Source: Viscum album (taxonomy: Eukaryota; Streptophyta; Magnoliopsida; Santalales; Viscaceae). From it: a stretch of DNA of 64,000 bases. Under the pieces are notes generated by a model, which was not told the DNA's origin, did not search any database, and saw nothing but the letters and a program-made list of their open reading frames with translations. The translations under genes were made by a program, and so were the position numbers. Of this stretch, positions 60,702-64,000 are shown one piece after another (the first letter of the stretch is position 1; every line of letters starts with the position of its first letter). The DNA is taken from positions 1,264,919,424-1,264,983,423 of the forward strand of contig OY728147.1 of assembly GCA_963277665.1 (NCBI GenBank), written 5' to 3'.

Positions 60702-63700
60702 ATAATAATGTTAAAAATAATAAAATTCATATTACGATATGAAGATGAAAATTATTTTCCATATTTAGAGAAAATTGATATATACATGGTTCAATCACCT
60801 AGATCCTAATATTCAATATCCTAAAAAAATTACTTTTTTACACATGTCCCATAATATTAGGGGTAGTATATCCATGTATAATACTTTTTGAAACTAACAT
60901 AAATAATATTCATATTTCTACAAATACAATTATGTAATTTGGACCACCACATTTGATATTGAATGATGATATTGTTCAAGTGTATTAAAATTCATTAGAT
61001 TATTTTTGTGAGCCATTTAAATTTACTTTTTGGTTTAAATAAAAGATATTATATGGTAAATTTATCTTCCCATGGTTTCATGATGGGCCTCATATTGTAA
61101 TTTAAAAATGAGGCCATCTGAATCCTTTTTCATCTTCCTTATTCAACCACATGTCCTTGAAAAAAAAATTCCACCAAATGGATCTTGTGTATTATGCCCC
61201 TTCCACCCATTTACAATTTTATTTTTCATATACATGACATATATGTAGGATATGATTCTCATCATCCAATCCCACATAAAAATTATTTTCCTTGAATAGG
61301 TATACTAAAATAGAAACAGTTCAACAATATTATTTGTAGAGCTCACATTTCCATACCAATCAGTATATTCTATCCTAATGGAATTATAATTTATTCTTTA
61401 TAAACCCTGGAAAATAATGTATCCCAAATGTTGATTTTGTGATTTTCTTTAAAATAGGAATATATCCTTAATTATATAAACTAAAACCCAATCTCTAAGT
61501 ACATGGAAAAAATTTTCTGTTCTATGAATAAATTTATTTATTTATTTTGCTTTAAAATGACAACAGACTGCTAAGTAATTTCAATTTACTTATGTTTTTT
61601 TAGTTATTGTGCTGTTGTAGAATAAATTAATGGATATTGAAATTCCCTAGACTTTAATGAAGAAATTTTAATAACAATTATAGTGAAAATTAATTTTATA
61701 TTACAATCACTTGTGTTATAATAATTATAGTTGTTATATTTAAACACAATGGTACATTGATTAGGATGTTGAGTTCCATAGTATATTTTTATTTTTTTGT
61801 TGATCTAGTTGACAATGAAAATCGATATTGTTGAATTCTGACCAATGTAGTTTGTTACAACATCGTATATAAATAATGTTTCAATTCAAGGAATAAAATT
61901 AAAATAGTTTAAGTAATCAATAAATAGGGAAATAGTGTCAATAACTTGAGAGTTCTTGCAAACATTGATGTACTAAATAACTTGCCATCATTTTTTGACA
62001 ACAATTTGTTTTCAATTATTGAATACTCATTAGAAGATACATATTGTGGGGAATTATTATAAAACACATAGTATATTTATTGAAATTGTTTATTTTATGG
62101 TACTTCCAGAACAAGGGATTCATAGGCTAGGGTTACAAAGAATTTACTAAACAATTTTCAATACTGAATTATGAGGATATGTTGAAATATTGTTCAGGGT
62201 TAAAACACGCCACAAACTGATTGATCAATTCAAGGGATTCTGTGGATAGGAATCCATTTATAAATTTAACAGGTTAAAATTAAATGATAAATTAACTCAA
62301 GATTATTGAATTAGATACTACTAAGGTAAAATATTTTTTCTTTTAATAATTATATTAAATGATTGATTTATTTTCAAACCATTAGTTTATGGAATATTTT
62401 ATATTTTTTCATTTATTCAATTATATGAAGTTAATAAATAAAAAATAATTTTACTTTCATTTATATGTTTATTTTATTATTAATTAATTTAATATTGATT
62501 TTATATTTTTTTCTATGATTATTTTGGCCTTACTATAATATACTATTAGATTATTGGAATTGGATTCTAATTTTTTTTCGTTGAGAGATTAAAAATTCAT
62601 TGTTTCTTTAAAACAAAAAATTTGCCTTTTATAGTATTCCAACATATTTTTTCTATCTAAAATTTAGTTTTAGAGAATCTATTATATTTTTATCCATATA
62701 TGTTATATTTTTATACATTCATTTCAATTATTTATTATAACTGTTTTGGTTGAGAAATTTTTTTAATGGTGGGGTTTGTAGTTTGAATTATTGAAAATAT
62801 AAATCTAAAAAAACATATTTTTTACCATGAATATTTTTAATGTTTCCAAGATCTTAGGATGTAAATTATGATGAAAAATTGAATCGATAATATTCATATA
62901 GTGAATAGAATTTACAATGTTTCAATGAATTAATTTATTAATTTTTCATTTCTGTAAAATATGGAATGTCGAGTAATTCATGAATTTCATCATAATTTTT
63001 GGATTCTAAGAAAAAAAAATATATAACCATACATATTCCAATGAGATAACAAATGATATTCGGGGATTATTATAAATTAATCACATAAGTACATCTATTG
63101 TTTTGGAATCATATAGATATATTTAAAGAGTTGTTTATCAGTATTTTTAATTTTTACATATAGAAATATTATCATAGATTCATCAATGGTTTATGACTAT
63201 TCTAAACAGTCAATAATCTATGGGAAAAAATAATTTTTAGAATATCATCTTAATGAGGATTAATTGATATTATTCTAAAATAACTGGTATATAAGTAGAA
63301 AAAATTAATTATAATAGGCATATGATGATGTTATATCTTGAAGACATGATTGTCATGCTAATGAAATATGAAATCAGACTAATGAGAGATATTGGGAATG
63401 GGAAGAGGAAAAAATAAGTGGATATTGTTTCTAAATAATGTAATCCAACATACAATAATTTTAATACCTATACTAATTTTTCAACATATAAAGGTTCTAT
63501 GAGGAAGAGTAATCAATATAATTGAAGGATCCTTGATTCATATATAGACTTCATCATAATGGAAAGTGTTTTTTTTATGGCATGTAATTTTTTACTACTT
63601 ATATTGATATTCCTCCGAGTTATATATGTTTTTCTCATAGTTAATTCCATTTTCCTATAAATGCTTTGCAAATCACATAAATATTGATCTTTTTTGTTTA

Positions 63701-64000
63701 ATAAATTTTATAAAAATGCATGTTGGGTTTCTAATTCCCACTTCAATATCTTCAATAAAATATACATTTAACGATGATTATTGTACCTTACAGTAAAACC
63801 AAATTTTAACTCATCAAATGATGAAATAGTTAATCAATCAAAATATGAAGAAAAGTTACCAAGATTTAATAAAATGATATAATATTTCATTCCAATAGGA
63901 AAAAGGAATAAAAATTCTAAGTAACAACTATTATTTCTAGTGAGAAAGTATTATTAAAACATAAATGATAATTTCAAAACTAGAAAAATGGTTAAAACCA
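60702..64000. other. AT-rich sequence right of element D
   Basis: About 3.3 kb with no coding frame above 60 codons that looks real, no RNA gene and no LTR motif that I recognise. Likely decayed repeat or neutral spacer. Confidence 0.5.

Noticed and set aside
1..64000. A host gene cluster, defence system or biosynthetic locus
   Set aside because: No long frame, no exon-like series with splice sites and no known enzyme motif outside retrotransposon proteins was found on either strand.

Overview
The window is repeat DNA from a plant nuclear genome, almost certainly a flowering plant with a large, AT-rich, transposon-filled genome. I found no cellular protein gene, rRNA or functional tRNA gene. 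What can be recognised is a nest of LTR retrotransposons of the Ty3/gypsy superfamily, named here A to E, all decayed. The evidence is polyprotein motifs (zinc knuckles, LIDSGS protease, reverse transcriptase, RNase H, HPQTDGQSE integrase, chromodomain), TGTAACACCCC LTR ends, tRNA primer sites, polypurine tracts and 5-bp target duplications. The species cannot be read from the sequence.

Layout. C is an Athila-like element on the minus strand. Its RT and protease lie at 1-1055, its remaining protease and gag at 30658-32600, and its tRNA-Asp-type primer site near 32850. Two elements sit inside its protease gene, 5 bp apart. A (1056-13537, minus) is a complete but mutated chromovirus of the Tekay/Del type with 3.74-kb LTRs. 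B (13548-30652, plus) has three 4.2-kb LTRs separated by two 2.25-kb internal regions, all flanked by a single GCGGT target duplication. Its internal regions encode only a nucleocapsid-like Gag fragment with zinc knuckles and carry a small tRNA-derived SINE-like insertion. B is therefore non-autonomous, and its LTRs are relatives of those of A, the likely source of enzymes.

From 32868 to about 37900 the sequence is AT-rich and mostly unassignable; its first part is probably an LTR of C. From 38750 to 49200 lie the remains of chromovirus E (plus strand; RT, RNase H, integrase, chromodomain and an LTR of about 1.96 kb). E abuts the 3' LTR of D, an old minus-strand relative of A (49201-60701). 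A 5.77-kb segment spanning the E pol, the E LTR and 1.3 kb of the D LTR is duplicated in tandem (38982-44752 and 44753-50502). From 60702 to the end is AT-rich sequence with nothing recognisable.

The most interesting signal is a hairpin found two or three times in each LTR of A, B and D. It keeps a nearly constant 22-nt loop, while the stem sequences differ from copy to copy and still pair. Other points of interest are the three-LTR tandem structure of B, the paired insertions in the protease of C, candidate spliced leaders in the B LTRs, and the duplication junction with templated filler.
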